Notes: generated from the letters alone by a model not told the origin. A stretch of 64,000 bases of DNA from Candidatus Eremiobacterota bacterium (GCA_031082125.1 JAVHLM010000017.1:94660-158659), one strand, 5' to 3'. Counted from the first letter of the stretch, positions 16,416 to 26,836 are shown. A program made the numbers and translations.

Positions 16416-18716
16416 CTAAAAAGTCTGCCCTATTCCAATCGTTGAACGGGAACCTTCCTGGCCGAAGGCGTAATCGATTCTTATGACACCGAGGCCCAGT
16501 GTGGGGAATACGAGCCTTATTCCCACTCCCGCATCGGTCCACAGCTTCGAGGGCTGCCCGGGGAACCACGCGTTGCCGGCATCGGCGAAAATGGCGCCGT
16601 TCAGGATCTTTATCTTGGCGATAGGGAACCTGAACTCTGCATTCATGACCACCATCCGCGTGCCATAGAAGTTGTTCTCCTGGTAGCCCCTGATGGTGTC
16701 AGCGCCGCCCACATAGAAGAAATCGGTAGTCGGCGCGTTTCCGTCAAGGATCCCTCCCCATGCACGGAGCGCAACGCATTTGTTCTTGCCTACGGGGAAA
16801 TACTGGCGCATTTCGAGCTGCGCCTTGTTGAACTGGTTGTCGCCGCCCAGAAGCCCGCCGGCCACCTGGTAAGAGACATTCCCGTACGAGCCCGAGAGGG
16901 GGTTGAACATGTCGTCACGGGTGTCATAGAGGCCTGATAAAATCGTGCTGTTCGAGGTGCCGACGAAGAGCCCCACGGGAATAAAGGAGGAATTGGTGCT
17001 CTGCGTGAGCTCGATGCGCTCTGTCTTCAGCGTGAGAAAGAGGGAGAGGTCATCGGAGAGCGGGTGGCCGTAGGTAAGGTTGCCGCCGGCGCGCTTGTCA
17101 TCATAAAGGGCGTACTGCACAGGGTTCGAGCCCTGGACGGGCTGCTGGATCTCGGTGATGTTGTGGCGGTATATCGAGAGCCCGATTGAGTCCCTGTGGG
17201 AGTTGATGGCCGGGTCAAATACCGACGCGCTGATAGAGTCAATGTTCACGCCGCGCTGCCACTGGATGGCGCCGCCATAGCCTCTCCCCCCGAAATTCTT
17301 CTCCGAGAGCGAAAGGGCTCCTGTGACGCCACTTCGGATGGCTCCTGAGCCTCCGCCCGTGTAGCCAAGGCCTATGGTTGCGAGCCCCGTCTTCTGTTCC
17401 TTCACTTTGAGGACCAGCACTACCTTGCCGAGCTCCGACCCCGCTTCAGGGTCAATGTTGACGCTCGAGAAATACCCGATATTGTTGAGGCGCTCGATGT
17501 CGCGCTGGATTCTCTTCTTCCGGAGCACCTGCCCCACCTTGGTGTTCATATTCCGGAGCACCACATAATCCTTGGTCCTCTTGTTTCCTTCGATCTTGAT
17601 CTCCTCCACGGTGGCCTCTACCACTCTTACCGCGACCAGCCCCTTGGCGGGATCAATGTTGGGTCTTATGGTGTCAAGGATATAGTCCTTCTTCTCATAA
17701 AGCTTGGCAATCTTGTCGGTGTCCTTTTTAAGGGTCTTCTGGTTGAAGAGATCGCCGGGCTTCAGCGAGATAAACTTGACAAGCTGATCGCCGGGAAAGA
17801 CCGTGTTGCCCGAGAGGTCGATCTCCTTGATGATCATACCTTCCGCGAGCGTGATGACAAGCTTTCCCTCCTCGGTCCACTGGAGATCCTTTATGTGAGT
17901 GGGCTTCAGAAGATATCCAAGCTCCTCGTCATAATACTGGTTAATGGTGCCCATGTCACCGTAAAGCTCCTTGGTGTTGAGCACCTTCCCCACCTTGGTC
18001 TCCATCATGCCCGTGAGCTTGCTCGTGGGGGCAATCTTGTTGCCTGCAAAGACAACCTCCTTGACCACAGGATTCTCGAGAAGGTTGAAAATGAGCTTCA
18101 CGCCGCCTACGAAAAACCTCGTGTCAACGCGCACGTCGGTAAAATATCCCATGTCAAAGATTGCCTGGATGTCGCGCTGGATCTTTGACTCCACGACAGG
18201 ATCGCCTATCTTCGTCGAGATGACTCTCATTATCTCATCAGTGGGGACTGCGCTGTTTCCCTCTATGACCACGGCGGTGATGCGGGGCGTCACCTCCTCA
18301 CTGCCGGGTTTCTTTCCCCCCTCGTCTCCCGGCTGGGGAGCGGCATTGGTATCAGCAGGCTGAGGAGCCGGACCTCCGGGCAGCTGGGGGGAGCCTGCGT
18401 CAGGAGCCCCTGTTCCAGGAGGCTGGGGAGCCGAACCGCCAGGAGACGTCGGGGCAGGCGTTTCATCCTGCACAGTCCCCTTGAGCTCCTCCTCGCTGGT
18501 GTCCGACGGTGCCGGGGCCGCGGTCCCGCCGGGAGTGCTCTCGCCTGTCACTTCGCCGGAGACGACCTCATATTCATCCAGGGCAACGAGAGAAGAATGC
18601 CTTGAAGAGGTCTTATCGTGCTTTCCGCGGGAGCATGCCATATCCATGGAGCAAAGAGTCATGAACGCTGCGCACAGCAGAATCATCACAATCCTGATGC
18701 TCTCTCTCGTCTTCAT
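16416..18716 (-). CDS. bamA: Outer-membrane protein assembly factor BamA
   Basis: 766 residues. A signal peptide is followed by an unusual Pro/Gly/Ala-rich linker (about 75-145). Four POTRA domains follow, at about 146-220, 221-300, 301-375 and 376-450; E. coli has five. A C-terminal 16-strand barrel completes the protein. The barrel contains the IRGY motif of the conserved loop and ends in the terminal aromatic residue typical of outer-membrane proteins (IGIGQTF). It lies between tamB (128 bases upstream) and the OmpH genes. Confidence 0.93.
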   Translation of the reverse strand: MKTRESIRIVMILLCAAFMTLCSMDMACSRGKHDKTSSRHSSLVALDEYEVVSGEVTGESTPGGTAAPAPSDTSEEELKGTVQDETPAPTSPGGSAPQPPGTGAPDAGSPQLPGGPAPQPADTNAAPQPGDEGGKKPGSEEVTPRITAVVIEGNSAVPTDEIMRVISTKIGDPVVESKIQRDIQAIFDMGYFTDVRVDTRFFVGGVKLIFNLLENPVVKEVVFAGNKIAPTSKLTGMMETKVGKVLNTKELYGDMGTINQYYDEELGYLLKPTHIKDLQWTEEGKLVITLAEGMIIKEIDLSGNTVFPGDQLVKFISLKPGDLFNQKTLKKDTDKIAKLYEKKDYILDTIRPNIDPAKGLVAVRVVEATVEEIKIEGNKRTKDYVVLRNMNTKVGQVLRKKRIQRDIERLNNIGYFSSVNIDPEAGSELGKVVLVLKVKEQKTGLATIGLGYTGGGSGAIRSGVTGALSLSEKNFGGRGYGGAIQWQRGVNIDSISASVFDPAINSHRDSIGLSIYRHNITEIQQPVQGSNPVQYALYDDKRAGGNLTYGHPLSDDLSLFLTLKTERIELTQSTNSSFIPVGLFVGTSNSTILSGLYDTRDDMFNPLSGSYGNVSYQVAGGLLGGDNQFNKAQLEMRQYFPVGKNKCVALRAWGGILDGNAPTTDFFYVGGADTIRGYQENNFYGTRMVVMNAEFRFPIAKIKILNGAIFADAGNAWFPGQPSKLWTDAGVGIRLVFPTLGLGVIRIDYAFGQEGSRSTIGIGQTF

Positions 18717-18844
18717 ACAATCCTCCTCATCCGGCCGATCTTTCTGTGTTTCTTTTTCTCACTCTGGCACTTGCCCTGGTATGTACGCAAAATAATCTGG
18801 ATAAGATTCGACGGGAAAAAGAATACTCCTTTTTTCTCCTGCCC

Positions 18845-21800
18845 TCAAGGTGAACCGAAAGGGTGGCGGAGCTGGACCCAGATATAGGACTGGCCGAGCT
18901 GATCCTGTGAGACACGCAACAGCATACCCCTCCTGAAGCGGTATTCCAGCCCAAACAGGGTATAGAGCCATCCTGTGGAGCCCTCAATTCTTTCATAGGT
19001 GGCAAGAAGCCTCTCGCGGGAATCGAGGGCCTTGGCAAGCCGCATGGCCCACCGGCCGTTATAGTTATACTCAAGGCTTACATCGCTGAGGGCGAAGGTG
19101 CGCCCGATTGCATGAAAAAAGGGCTGCACCAGGTTGAGATCGAGGATCCTCTCGGCAAGCCTTGTGGCCATGGCATTGGCTTGGAGGGCTCCCCCCGTGA
19201 GATAATTCGACTGGAGCTCCGTGGCGATCATCCGCTCGATACCCTCCTGCACCATGGGAGGCTCCGAGGTGAGCTCCACGCGGGGCTTGTCTATTTTTCC
19301 CGTGAGGTCCATATAAATCCGGTAATTTCCTATATCGGCCTCTGCCTCAACGGCCAGTTCCGGCGAGAGGCTCTTCCCGTCAAAGACGGCTTTGCCCTGA
19401 TAGACCTTGAAGGGCGTCTCAAGAAGAGGAAGATTGAGGGTCCCGCGGTAAAGGTCAACCTCTCCCGAGACTCCTATGTCGGGGATAGTGCCGCGAAGCG
19501 CCAGGGTTCCCTGGCAGAGAAAGCTCGACGTCATGAAGGTCAACCAGTTGTCACGGGCAAGCTCTATATCCACATTCACCCCGATTGAGCGGATAGCCCG
19601 GGGGATCATGGCCTTCATGCGCGCCATATCCCTCTCCATATCCTCAGGCTCTTTCATAAGGACTTCCGTGGGAATGTGGAGCGTGGAATTCCTCGCCGTC
19701 ACCTTCGCTGAGAGGGTCTTCCCGTGGGCGTCGCCCTCAAGACTCCCCTCGATATCGGCGATGCCGGAGAAATACTCCTTGGCGAGGATCTGGAGATCCT
19801 TGCCGGCGAATTTGAGGCCCACGCGGGAAAGAGAGCCCTGGGAGCCCTCAATCTCGCCGGCTATGGTAAAGGTTCCCTGGCCCATCTTTCCTTCAAGGTT
19901 CTTGACCACGAGTTTCTGGTTGGCAAACTGGATGATGGCTTTCACGGCCGTCACGGGCTTTTTCAGGGCCCGGGGCTGAAACTCGCCGTCCTTGATGACA
20001 AGGGAGCCATCTACGGTGATGTCCGGCAGCATTCCCTTAACCTCAAGGCTGCCGAAAAGAGAGCCCGAGGTCTTGCCTTCCAGGGGCATGAAGAGGGAGA
20101 TGAAGTCCAGGTCGTTCTCGTTGATGTCGGCCTTGAGCTCCATGGGCGCCGTGCTTTCAATCCTGCGGTCCTTCAGCATGAGGGGCATGGTGCCGGTGAG
20201 GCTCACCTTGCGCCCCCCCTCGACAATGGAGAAATCCTTGAAGGAGAACACTCCCCGGCGGGCTTCAATACGACCTTTCATGGTGTCAAAATCAAATCCA
20301 CCCACGCTTCCGTCGGTGAGCTTTATCTCCGACGCCACATCGGGGAGCAGGAGGTCCCCCGAGACGCTCCCCGTCATGTCCAATAATCCGCTCATGCGAA
20401 ACTTTTCAGGAAGAGGAAGAAACCCCGAGAGAAAGGCCAGGTCAAGGTTTTTTGCATTCACGCGGATATCAGTGCCCTGTTCCGCGCCGGCATCGCGATG
20501 GAAGGACACCTCGCTGTGGGGCGTCTTCAGCTCGAGATCGAGGCCGGTGAAGTGGCGGGCCTCGTACCCGGCCTTCGCCGTGAACTTCTCTATGGGCACC
20601 CCCTTGAAAATTCCCTCGCGGAGGGCCACATCAAAGGAGAAGGAGGGATCGGCAAGAGTGCCCCTGAAAGCGCAGGAACCATCGAGCTTCCCCTTGAGAT
20701 CAGGAAAGGCCTTGCCTGAGGCAAGGGGGAGGAGAAAATCAAGGCGGGCATTCTGGAACTGCGTCTCCACGTCAAAACGGGGCGTATGGAGAGAGGCACC
20801 GTACCATGCCTCTCTTTTCATGGGGACCACTCCCGAGGGAAATGTAAGGGTCCCTTTCAGGTCATAACGCTCATCGCCCTGAGAAAGTGAGATGTCTGCG
20901 AGGCCCAGGACTCCGTGATTCCAGGAAAGGGTGCCCTGGGCTTTTTCAAAGCTCTCGCGGCCCAGCACCAGATCGTTCATCGAGAAGGAGGCCTTCACCG
21001 AGGGCTCATTCCGTGTGCCGCCCACCTCCATGGTCATATCCACGGTGCCCCGGGGTGCTTCGGAAAGCCTGCTCAATGCCGTTATCTGGGAGAGGGGGAA
21101 ACGGGAGGCGCTGAAGGTCATGGCGAGCCTTCCATCCTGCGAGATGGTGCCTTTTCCCGTAATCTCGCCCTCGCTGAAGAGAGCCCTCAGGTTCTCCACA
21201 TTGAGGCTCTTTCCCTCGGTGCGGACATCGGCCGTCACCTCCTCGACGGGCTGTCCGTTGAAAGCTGCCCTGGAAATGGTCACCTTCCCTGTCACGAGAA
21301 GGTTCTTCAGGGGCCCCTTCACCTTGAGGTCGCCGTTCATCTCGCCCTTCACCGCCATGTTCTTCCATGGCGAGAAGGCTATCATCTTTGCAAGATCACC
21401 ATGGCTAGAGACAAGGGCAAGATCAAGCACGGGCTCCCTGCCATGGGTAACGGTGCCCTTGCCCTCGAGAGAGCTTTTCCCCACGTGAAGGGCCATCGAG
21501 TGGATGGCCGTCAGCGAGGGCACCATCGTGAACCGGGAAGCGAAATCCAGCACCTCGTTATTCCATACCCCCTCGCTCACTTTCACCTCTCCCGTGAAGG
21601 AGGGAGAGTTCCCGCTGCCTGTGAGCTCTCCCTTTACCCCCGCAATGCCCTGCAGGGAAGACCATTGGGGGCTCGCCGCATGGGCCGCCATGGCGATTCC
21701 CCAGGGAGCGAGGTTCAGATTCCTTGCAAGGTAAGCGATATCAAGCCCCGTGCCTTCCATCTGAAGCTTCCAGGAGCGCTTCCCAAGGTTCACTGTCCCT

Positions 21801-24124
21801 TCCGCCGAGAGGCTTCCCGCGGCGCCACGGGCATAGGTGCTCCCCAGGGAAAGAAGAGGCCCGGAGAAGAAAGCATCTGAATAAAGCGATGAGAGGGGAA
21901 ACCCGAGGACCTGGGCACCCAGAAAAGAGAAATGGCTTCCCAGAGAGAGCCTCCTGCGGTCCCCCACGACAAGTACATGGCCCTTTTCCACAAAGCCCTC
22001 AAAAGCCTTTCCTTTCCCCGAAGGAAGCATGACAGCGGGAAGGTCTATATTTTTGAAGGAGAGCAGGGAAATAAGGCCTCCCGCCTCCCGGGGCGCGACC
22101 CACCCTGAGGCACTGGCCCTCCCTTTCTCAATCAGAGCATCGCCCTTGATAAGGTAGCCCACCTCGGTGCTTCCCACCAGGGACGCGGTAAGGGAACCCT
22201 CACCTTTCAGGGGAACCTTCAGGGCGGCAAGAGAGGCAAACTTTATGCGGGGTGCAAGGAATTTCAGCTGTATGAAGGGAGAAGGCGCCAGCATCACGCC
22301 GCCGCTGAAGGAGAGGGGCACTCCTTCCAGGGAGGCCGAGCCCGCCATGAGGCGCACAAAGGCGCCATCGCTCTCAAAAGGCACATAAAAATTGGAAAGG
22401 CGAAGGCCCCCCGCCTGAAGCTGCCCCCCGGCGACAGTGCCGTAAACGGCGGGTCTCCCCATGGGCCCGCGGATCTTCATAAGGCCAGAGAGCCGGCCTC
22501 CCTGCAGGGCGGGCAGGAGGGGACCCAGAGCGGCAAGAGGATAGTCCGAGACTCCCACGGTGAGATCGAGTTCCTTCTTTCCCATGTCCACAAGGCCCGA
22601 GGCCTTGACAAGGCCCGTGCCCGTCCTCAGGTACCCCTGGCTCAGGAAAAGGCTGTCACCGCTCATGATAAAATCGGCAGTGCTCTCCCCCAGGGACCTT
22701 GGTCCCCATGAGAGATTGCGCAGCGTCGCGCTTCCCATTATCATGGGCCTGATAAAGCTTCCCAGCAGGCTCACATGGTAATCGGCTTCGCCCCACAGCG
22801 GGCCGCCCTTGTTCACTTCATAGCGGAAAGGTGAGCGGATTCCCTTCAAATCAACAAGGAGTGTCCTGCTCCCCGGAAAAATCCAGCCCTGCCCTGAGAT
22901 CGGGCTCCCGTTCACGAGGGACTCAAACTTCTTTATCCTGATCCCGGGCCTCGTATAGAGAGCCTCGACAAGAAGGTTCTTTACCTTCATGGTGCCCAGG
23001 CTGCCCTCCTTCATCTCTATGCGCCCTTCCACGCGGGGATCGGAAGGTGCTCCCTCAATATGGGCGTCACAGGCAATCCTGCCTGAGATGCTGTCAATAC
23101 TGCTCCCCTTTGCCGCCTTCCCCAGAAGCTTCCCCTCGAATCCTTTCACCGAAACAGTGAGGTCAAGCACAGGATTATGGAGATTCATCACTTCGCCCTT
23201 GAGAGAAAAAGGCGCACCTTCAAGCCTGCCGCTCATTTCATCTACCGCGATGAAGTCATCGGAAAACCTCGCCCGTCCTTTTACGCCCTGGAAGGAAAAC
23301 CCCCGGGGCGCCACCTTCCCCTCAAGACCCTCTGCACTGAGAGCCCCTTCTATATAGAGAGCCTTGGGAAGACCGTCAAGAGTGCGGGCTCTTCCCCTCA
23401 TCATGCAGGTGGCGTCGGCACTGCCCCTGGTGATGACAGGGCCCTCTTTCCCTGCAAGGTAGGAAATCCAGGGAGCCGCCTCGATGCTCCGGGCCTCACC
23501 GTCAAAAGAAAGAGAAGGGGCGGCCAGGCTCAGCTTCCCCTTCCCCCCGAGCCTCCCTTGTCCCTCCCTTGCGTCAACCTTGAGGGTGAAATAGGAGGCC
23601 CGCTCCGGCTGAACCGATAGAGCGATTTCAGTAAATGTCCTTTCAAAAAGGGCGCCCTTCCCCTCATCACTGAAAAGCACCTTCCCGCCGCTGAGGGCAA
23701 TACTGCCATGGAAGGCCGAGAGGGCTTTCTCAAAGGCGCCGGGTGAGACTTTCCCCAGTTTATGGAAATTCCAGGCTCCCTTTTTATCGCGGGAGACAAA
23801 ACAAAGGGGATCGCTGAGGGTAACCGAGGTGAGGGCTCCCGCTTTTTCCCTCAGAAAGATGAGCTTCAGGGGATTGAAGCGCAGGATGAGCTCCCCGGCA
23901 CGGCATATCGGTGTGCCGTCCTTTGCCCTGAACTCCACATCGGTGAGCCGAACGCACCCCCAGGCAAGGGTTGCCCTGCCCCATGTGATATCAAGGGAAG
24001 CCTTGCGGCACTCTGCCTTGAGAGATGAGCTAATGAGCACATCCCTGAAGGCAAGAATCATGATGGCCGATCCCGCCACGATAAGCAGGAGAATGAACAG
24101 AAGAGCCCTTACGCGTACTGTCAT
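18845..24124 (-). CDS. tamB: TamB-family translocation/assembly module protein
   Basis: 1759 residues. An N-terminal membrane anchor (about 7-25) is followed by AsmA/TamB-type repeats that would form a long hydrophobic beta-groove across the periplasm. The conserved TamB (DUF490) domain occupies about the last 350 residues, ending in RVSQDQLGQSYIWVQLRHPF. Such proteins carry phospholipid or help outer-membrane protein assembly together with a BamA-family barrel. A bamA gene is directly downstream. It is the first gene of the envelope cluster and is transcribed away from the hydrolase gene at 24294. Confidence 0.9.
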   Translation of the reverse strand: MTVRVRALLFILLLIVAGSAIMILAFRDVLISSSLKAECRKASLDITWGRATLAWGCVRLTDVEFRAKDGTPICRAGELILRFNPLKLIFLREKAGALTSVTLSDPLCFVSRDKKGAWNFHKLGKVSPGAFEKALSAFHGSIALSGGKVLFSDEGKGALFERTFTEIALSVQPERASYFTLKVDAREGQGRLGGKGKLSLAAPSLSFDGEARSIEAAPWISYLAGKEGPVITRGSADATCMMRGRARTLDGLPKALYIEGALSAEGLEGKVAPRGFSFQGVKGRARFSDDFIAVDEMSGRLEGAPFSLKGEVMNLHNPVLDLTVSVKGFEGKLLGKAAKGSSIDSISGRIACDAHIEGAPSDPRVEGRIEMKEGSLGTMKVKNLLVEALYTRPGIRIKKFESLVNGSPISGQGWIFPGSRTLLVDLKGIRSPFRYEVNKGGPLWGEADYHVSLLGSFIRPMIMGSATLRNLSWGPRSLGESTADFIMSGDSLFLSQGYLRTGTGLVKASGLVDMGKKELDLTVGVSDYPLAALGPLLPALQGGRLSGLMKIRGPMGRPAVYGTVAGGQLQAGGLRLSNFYVPFESDGAFVRLMAGSASLEGVPLSFSGGVMLAPSPFIQLKFLAPRIKFASLAALKVPLKGEGSLTASLVGSTEVGYLIKGDALIEKGRASASGWVAPREAGGLISLLSFKNIDLPAVMLPSGKGKAFEGFVEKGHVLVVGDRRRLSLGSHFSFLGAQVLGFPLSSLYSDAFFSGPLLSLGSTYARGAAGSLSAEGTVNLGKRSWKLQMEGTGLDIAYLARNLNLAPWGIAMAAHAASPQWSSLQGIAGVKGELTGSGNSPSFTGEVKVSEGVWNNEVLDFASRFTMVPSLTAIHSMALHVGKSSLEGKGTVTHGREPVLDLALVSSHGDLAKMIAFSPWKNMAVKGEMNGDLKVKGPLKNLLVTGKVTISRAAFNGQPVEEVTADVRTEGKSLNVENLRALFSEGEITGKGTISQDGRLAMTFSASRFPLSQITALSRLSEAPRGTVDMTMEVGGTRNEPSVKASFSMNDLVLGRESFEKAQGTLSWNHGVLGLADISLSQGDERYDLKGTLTFPSGVVPMKREAWYGASLHTPRFDVETQFQNARLDFLLPLASGKAFPDLKGKLDGSCAFRGTLADPSFSFDVALREGIFKGVPIEKFTAKAGYEARHFTGLDLELKTPHSEVSFHRDAGAEQGTDIRVNAKNLDLAFLSGFLPLPEKFRMSGLLDMTGSVSGDLLLPDVASEIKLTDGSVGGFDFDTMKGRIEARRGVFSFKDFSIVEGGRKVSLTGTMPLMLKDRRIESTAPMELKADINENDLDFISLFMPLEGKTSGSLFGSLEVKGMLPDITVDGSLVIKDGEFQPRALKKPVTAVKAIIQFANQKLVVKNLEGKMGQGTFTIAGEIEGSQGSLSRVGLKFAGKDLQILAKEYFSGIADIEGSLEGDAHGKTLSAKVTARNSTLHIPTEVLMKEPEDMERDMARMKAMIPRAIRSIGVNVDIELARDNWLTFMTSSFLCQGTLALRGTIPDIGVSGEVDLYRGTLNLPLLETPFKVYQGKAVFDGKSLSPELAVEAEADIGNYRIYMDLTGKIDKPRVELTSEPPMVQEGIERMIATELQSNYLTGGALQANAMATRLAERILDLNLVQPFFHAIGRTFALSDVSLEYNYNGRWAMRLAKALDSRERLLATYERIEGSTGWLYTLFGLEYRFRRGMLLRVSQDQLGQSYIWVQLRHPFGSP

Positions 24125-24142
24125 GGAATACTATAGTCTTCC
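24125..24142. promoter_or_regulatory. Near-perfect dyad just upstream of tamB
   Basis: GGAATACTATAGTCTTCC is symmetric at 16 of 18 positions and abuts the tamB start codon. On the minus strand it contains TATAGT, a possible -10 that would lie very close to the ATG. It could be an operator or a leader element. The rest of the 169-base divergent region (24125-24293) shows no convincing promoter pair. Confidence 0.3.
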
Positions 24143-24293
24143 CTTGAAGAGAATATTCCCTTCACTCATGAAAAGTGAGTGTTATCCACCGGGCAGGAAG
24201 AATCCTCCCTGAGAGCCCTGAAAGGCGCCGGGGGCTCCATCGACCCTCCCCGCGGCAAAAGGAAGTACCTCCTCTCCGGGGAATGTACCTCCC

Positions 24294-25892
24294 ATGAAAA
24301 GCTTCTTCAGAAACCCTGCCGTCACGGTGGTCCTTGGCGCCCTTGCCCTTCTTCTTGTATCGGCAGCCATCCTCGCGGGACACTCTTACTCCCGCCTGGT
24401 GACAATGGAGAATATCTCTCTTCCCTCGGGGAAAGGGGAGACCCTGAGGGTGCGCAGGCTTAAGCCTGCCTCCTTCTCTCCCCGAAGAGGGGTAGTGGTA
24501 GCTCATGGGATGAGCTCATGCAAGGAATTCATGGACCCCCTCTCGCTGGAGCTCGCAAGGGCGGGGTATTTGGTGGTGGTGCCTGATTTTCCCGGCGACG
24601 ATATCAAGAAGAATATCGCCATTATCGTGGTCTGCATCGATTACCTCTCGTCCATTACCGGGAAGAACAACGTGGCACTCGCGGGGCACTCCCTCGGCGC
24701 CGTCGAGGGAGTAGATACGGCCCTCTTTGAGCGGCAGGTGAAAGGCGTTGTGGCCATAGGCCTCTATATCGGCGGAGACCTGGCCCTGAACCCGGGAAAC
24801 CTCCTCCTCATCACGGGCCTTTACGACTCGTTTCAGACGCCCGGGGAGATGTGCCAGGCCATCAGTGCCTTCACCGACGGAGCCGTCGGGGAGCCGGGGA
24901 TCACCTGGGGTGATTTTTCCCGCAGGACGGCGAAAAAGCTCGAGATATCCCCCTTTTCCCAGCACTCTTCCGAGATTCTCGACCCTCACCTTGTCAGGGA
25001 GACTTTGAGCTGGCTGGACTCAAGCTTCCTGGGTGCGCCACGGGCCCTGAGCCCTTTCTATTTCACCTGGCACTTCACCGCTTCGGCCCTGGCCTTCCTG
25101 AGCCTCTTTCTCCTCCTCCTCTTCATTCCTCTCGCCCTTGAAGGGGACGCTCCGTGGGACTGCCGCCGCCGCAGGGCAAGAATGGTGATATACTTCCTGG
25201 CAGGCGCCGGTGTATGGGTCCTGTCCTTCAAGGGGGTTCTGGGAGGAGCATGGGCCCTCGGGGGGTGCCTCTTGGCAGGCAGCGCCTTTGCCGTCCTGGA
25301 GGTGCTTTATAAAGCCACGGCCTCACCCCACGAGGGTGCAGCGGCCCTCTGGCGGTGGCTTTGCAGGAAAGGGCTGGGGATTGCCATCCTGTGCCTCTCC
25401 CTCTTTCTCTCCGTGGCGCTCTTTGAATACCGTCGGGTCTTTTTGAGCGCAGGCACCCTCGCCGCCTTTCCTTTTTTTTTCTATTTCTCCTTTATCGAGT
25501 ATCCCCTTGTCACGATCCAGGCGGCGGCACACCGTGCCGCCGCAGAGTGCCCGCCCCTCCTTTACGGGCTTGGAGCCTTCAATATCCTTGTCATGGTCCT
25601 CTTTGCCACAAGAGCTTCATCGGTATATGACATAGTGACAATATGGCTCCCCCGGGTGCTCCGCATAAGGAGGCATGACGGGAACTCACGGGTAAAGGCA
25701 TTGATCCTTGCCGCCCTCCTCGTGGCACTCTTCATCATAGCGGGCAGGACATTGAATGAGCCCTTCGCGAGCTTCTCTATCATAAAGATTTTTCTCGTTG
25801 ACATAGTGAAATATGTCGCCCTCCCCATTGCTCTTTCCGTGGGCATTCTCTCCCTCATCATGAAGAACCGGGGGGCTCAGGTGATGAAGTAG
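24294..25892 (+). CDS. Membrane protein with alpha/beta-hydrolase domain and multi-pass C-terminus
   Basis: 532 residues. A signal-anchor segment (about 9-30) precedes an alpha/beta-hydrolase fold with VVAHGMSS (oxyanion region) and the nucleophile elbow AGHSLGAVEG. About eight membrane helices fill residues 260-525. The hydrolase domain lies between the first helix and the helical bundle, so it is probably periplasmic. No substrate can be proposed. The gene is divergent from tamB, and its last 16 bases overlap the convergent CPBP protease gene. Confidence 0.7.
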   Translation: MKSFFRNPAVTVVLGALALLLVSAAILAGHSYSRLVTMENISLPSGKGETLRVRRLKPASFSPRRGVVVAHGMSSCKEFMDPLSLELARAGYLVVVPDFPGDDIKKNIAIIVVCIDYLSSITGKNNVALAGHSLGAVEGVDTALFERQVKGVVAIGLYIGGDLALNPGNLLLITGLYDSFQTPGEMCQAISAFTDGAVGEPGITWGDFSRRTAKKLEISPFSQHSSEILDPHLVRETLSWLDSSFLGAPRALSPFYFTWHFTASALAFLSLFLLLLFIPLALEGDAPWDCRRRRARMVIYFLAGAGVWVLSFKGVLGGAWALGGCLLAGSAFAVLEVLYKATASPHEGAAALWRWLCRKGLGIAILCLSLFLSVALFEYRRVFLSAGTLAAFPFFFYFSFIEYPLVTIQAAAHRAAAECPPLLYGLGAFNILVMVLFATRASSVYDIVTIWLPRVLRIRRHDGNSRVKALILAALLVALFIIAGRTLNEPFASFSIIKIFLVDIVKYVALPIALSVGILSLIMKNRGAQVMK

Positions 25893-26836
25893 AGCTTGCA
25901 CTGAATGGCGAAAATTATGGCGCCATGCATGACAAGGCCCGCGCCGATTCCTCCCGTTTCGACGGTGGCCTTGCCCCATATCCACCCTAAAAACGTGAAG
26001 AGGACAAGCTTTCCAATGGAGCCCAGGGGCTGACTTATGTCAAAATGAATGGCGCCGAAGAGGAAAGCCTGGAATATGATCCCGTCGGCACCGAGACTCC
26101 TGGTGAAGACCGGGAGGAAAATGCCCCGGAAAAAGCTCTCCTCCATGAAGGCGCCGATAAGAGAGAAAAGCACAAGGGAAATGAAGAGCGGGGCCAGGCC
26201 GGTCATGCCATAGAAGGGAGCCTTCAATACAGGGAGAGGGGGAGGAAAGAGAAAGGCAATGACGGCAAAGCCGGCAAGGGCATAGAAAAGCACTGCCACG
26301 AAATAGGCCGTGATCTTTTTCCACGTGGCCATGTGAGCCCCCACGAGGTCCGTCTCTCGGGACCAGTCGCCGGCCTTCAGGTACGAGGCGAAATACCCCG
26401 GCGGGTAGGTGAAAAAGAGGAGGGCCATGCATGCCAGGGGAATCACCTGGTAAAGGCGGTGAAGGGTAAAATAATCCATGTGAAGGAGGGCTATAGGGAA
26501 GGGGGAGCCGGGATAGAGGAGAGAGAGCTTGGGATGGAATGAGCGGTAAAGAAGCTCGGCGCCCAGGAAGCCCAGCAGAAATGCCATGATGAAAAGGAAG
26601 ATCTCGCGGTAAGGCCGAAGGCGCGCCACAGAGGTGAAAAGCCAGAGGAAACAGAGGGTAAGGAAGAGGCCCCTCACGTAGCCGCGAAAGGTGACGAAGT
26701 AAAAGACTCCCCCCTCAAGGGGCTTCAGGGCTCCTGACAGAAGCAAGATGAGGGCGATGAGTGCCGCGGCCGTCACTGCGAGCTCGCGGCCGTAAGCCTT
26801 CACGGCTTTTCTGCGAGGATTGTCATCCTCCGGCAC
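25877..26836 (-). CDS. CPBP-family intramembrane metalloprotease
   Basis: 319 residues with about seven to eight membrane helices. The signature motifs of the CPBP (Abi/Rce1-like) family are in the last third: EESFFRG, FGAIHFD and VMHGAI. Members process prenylated or peptide substrates; in lactic acid bacteria related genes give bacteriocin immunity. It overlaps the upstream methyltransferase gene by 37 bases and is the last gene of the radical SAM cluster, where a maturation or immunity role would fit. Confidence 0.85.
   Translation of the reverse strand: MPEDDNPRRKAVKAYGRELAVTAAALIALILLLSGALKPLEGGVFYFVTFRGYVRGLFLTLCFLWLFTSVARLRPYREIFLFIMAFLLGFLGAELLYRSFHPKLSLLYPGSPFPIALLHMDYFTLHRLYQVIPLACMALLFFTYPPGYFASYLKAGDWSRETDLVGAHMATWKKITAYFVAVLFYALAGFAVIAFLFPPPLPVLKAPFYGMTGLAPLFISLVLFSLIGAFMEESFFRGIFLPVFTRSLGADGIIFQAFLFGAIHFDISQPLGSIGKLVLFTFLGWIWGKATVETGGIGAGLVMHGAIIFAIQCKLYFIT

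Noticed and set aside
18845..24124. Many plus-strand open frames of 70-320 codons opposite tamB
   Set aside because: They are shadows of the GC-rich tamB coding frame. None has a motif, ribosome site or promoter.
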